Origin: Dehalococcoidia bacterium
Lineage (GTDB): Bacteria; Chloroflexota; Dehalococcoidia; Tepidiformales; Tepidiformaceae
Direction of reading: 5' to 3'
Length of the DNA stretch: 64,000 bases
NCBI GenBank assembly: GCA_022824925.1
Contig: JAJDYW010000037.1
Location: 37,125 to 101,124 of the forward strand
Shown: positions 62,761 to 64,000 of the stretch, piece after piece
Numbering within the stretch: the first letter of the stretch is position 1
How the letters are laid out: every line of letters begins with the position of its first letter
The notes under the pieces: model-generated
The model's input: the letters and a program-made list of their open reading frames with translations, nothing else
What the model was told of the DNA's origin: nothing
The model's database searches: none
Position numbers and translations under genes: made by a program

Positions 62761-64000
62761 CTAGACGTCGGCCAGCCAGGCGCTCTCGCGACGAGGCGTG
62801 TTGTTGCCGGTGTAGGCGTTGAACCAGTCGTCCTTGCCGTAGTCGCGCAGGCGATTGCTCACGGCGAGGAAGGCCTCCGACGCAACAGGCATCATGAAGA
62901 TGCCCCAGGCGCGGTCGAAGATCCAGCGCTGCAGGTCGGCAAGCACCTGGACGCGCTCTTCGTGGTCGACGGTCTCGTTCTGCTTGACCATCTCGGCCCC
63001 GACGTAGGCCGAGCCCTCGGCGATGGAGGTGTGCGGCGAGTCCTGGCGGAAGTTGAAGGCCCTGTCGCCGTACTGGGCGGGGTCGAACCAGGAGAGGTAG
63101 CTGACGCCCGGAGTACCGTCGGTGCCTCCACCGACACCGCTGCCAACCTGGAGCAGGCCCCAGGGCTTCACGTCGTCGGTGCGATCGTTGGCGGCGCTCA
63201 CCCACGTCTGGACGTCGGCGGTGGACATCTCGAACGTGGTGCCGAGCACCTCGGACAGGTTCTGGCTGGTGAACTCGCTGATGGCGACAAGCGCGTCACT
63301 CTGGACGGTGTGGATATCCACGTACTCGTAGATGGAGTCGTACTTTTCGCCGGCTGCGGCATCGCTCTTGGCCGCCTCCCAGAGGGCGCGGGCGTCGTCG
63401 GGGTCGTACTGGTAGTAGCCCGCGAGCTCTTCCTGGGTGAGCTGCTGGAAGCGCCCATTGATGACCGTGACCGGCGCCTGCAGGATGGCGCTGCCGGCAT
63501 GGATGCTGTTGATGAAGGCCTGATAGTTGAAGGCCTTGAAGATGGCGCGCCGGGCACGCTCGTCGTACCACTTCCCCCCGTCGAAGCCGTGGACGGACCA
63601 ACCGCCCGCGGGCGCGGCCTGCACGGACACGTTGGGGTTGCCCTCGAGCTCCTCGGCCTCGAGCGCATCGACGGAGCCGTAGGCGTCGAGGTCGCCACTC
63701 TCCAGGAGGGAGCGGGCGGTGACGGCATCGGGGATGATGCGGACGTCGTACTCCTCGATGTAGGGTCCGTCCTCCACGAATCCGTCATCGGGATTCGGGT
63801 GCTTGTAGTAGTTCGGATTCTTCACGAGGTGCGTGCCCTCGGCGTTGCGCTCCGAGAGGATGAAGGGGCCGGCGGCCATGCCGTTGACGTGCACCTGGGC
63901 ATCCTGCTCGGGCTGCTCCAGCACGAGCTTCTTGTTGATGATCCCGAAGTACTGGCGGGAGCGATTGATGAGGGCATCGGCGCGCGGCCCGATCCAGTTC
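62761..64000 (-). CDS. ABC-transporter substrate-binding protein, family 5 (5' end outside window)
   Basis: At least 412 residues; the frame stays open to the window edge, so the N-terminus and signal peptide are missing. It matches SBP_bac_5 peptide/opine/nickel-type binding proteins: 'GPFILSERNAEGTHLVKNPNYY', 'VRIIPDAVTARSLLESGDLDAYG', 'ARRAIFKAFNYQAFIN', and a C-terminal 'WIFDRAWGIFMMPVAS'. It would deliver an oligopeptide-like ligand to a membrane permease encoded further right. Confidence 0.88.
   Translation of the reverse strand, partial: NWIGPRADALINRSRQYFGIINKKLVLEQPEQDAQVHVNGMAAGPFILSERNAEGTHLVKNPNYYKHPNPDDGFVEDGPYIEEYDVRIIPDAVTARSLLESGDLDAYGSVDALEAEELEGNPNVSVQAAPAGGWSVHGFDGGKWYDERARRAIFKAFNYQAFINSIHAGSAILQAPVTVINGRFQQLTQEELAGYYQYDPDDARALWEAAKSDAAAGEKYDSIYEYVDIHTVQSDALVAISEFTSQNLSEVLGTTFEMSTADVQTWVSAANDRTDDVKPWGLLQVGSGVGGGTDGTPGVSYLSWFDPAQYGDRAFNFRQDSPHTSIAEGSAYVGAEMVKQNETVDHEERVQVLADLQRWIFDRAWGIFMMPVASEAFLAVSNRLRDYGKDDWFNAYTGNNTPRRESAWLADV

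Overview
The window is high-GC bacterial DNA. Core genes overlap tightly, many start with GTG, and -10-like hexamers often sit 6-9 nt before a start codon. Most likely this is a Chloroflexota-type organism (Dehalococcoidia, SAR202 or Tepidiformia-like). That rests on the combination of a PyrR-regulated pyr operon, a separate HisZ, several CaiB/BaiF CoA-transferases with MaoC and Rieske proteins, and Ku/LigD. No rRNA or marker phylogeny is present, so this is inference.

Positions 1-13,645 are an accessory, mostly anti-phage region ending at the 3' end of a tRNA-Asn gene (13,646-13,717). Reading across it: the tail of an alpha/beta hydrolase; a 4.2-kb module bounded by 57-bp direct repeats (463-519 and 4,635-4,691) that encodes a bacterial ubiquitin-like pathway (Ubl, E2-like protein, JAB-E1 fusion) and, divergently, an XRE-ImmA regulator with a PemK/MazF toxin; a PD-(D/E)XK-like protein; a HORMA/TRIP13 (type III) CBASS operon with a two-helix SLATT-like effector; a divergent CRP/FNR-type regulator; an AbiEi/AbiEii pair; and an orphan charged protein.

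From 13,700 the DNA is mainly core. It holds an ABC1/UbiB kinase and a HEPN-like protein. Next comes a translationally coupled pyrimidine operon (PyrR-binding hairpin, 20-codon leader ORF, pyrR-pyrB-pyrC-carA-GNAT-membrane protein-carB-pyrK). It is followed by recA-recX, rny, a PHP phosphoesterase, fabZ, small membrane proteins and acs. A Ku/LigD repair operon lies divergent to a c-di-AMP riboswitch that controls a KamA-family radical SAM protein.

Positions 39-52 kb carry catabolic genes: enoyl-CoA hydratase, a double CaiB/BaiF protein, nitrilase, an epoxide-hydrolase-like protein, flavin reductase, a Rieske protein, a MaoC pair and two more CoA-transferases. They are interrupted by a nuclease-like gene with a DUF2283 gene, cinA, and a PIN toxin with a probable DUF7662-type partner. 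The last 11 kb hold a membrane-anchored cyclophilin, a MurE-type ligase, a NUDIX hydrolase, a histidine operon (hisZ, a tandem-duplicated hisG, a phospholipase C-like gene, hisD, hisC, hisB) and the end of an ABC-transporter binding protein.

The signals most worth following are the repeat-bounded ubiquitin-like module, the CBASS operon with its divergent regulator, the riboswitch on a KamA-family enzyme, the PyrR hairpin with coupled leader ORF, and the HisG fusion whose first half has lost its PRPP loop.
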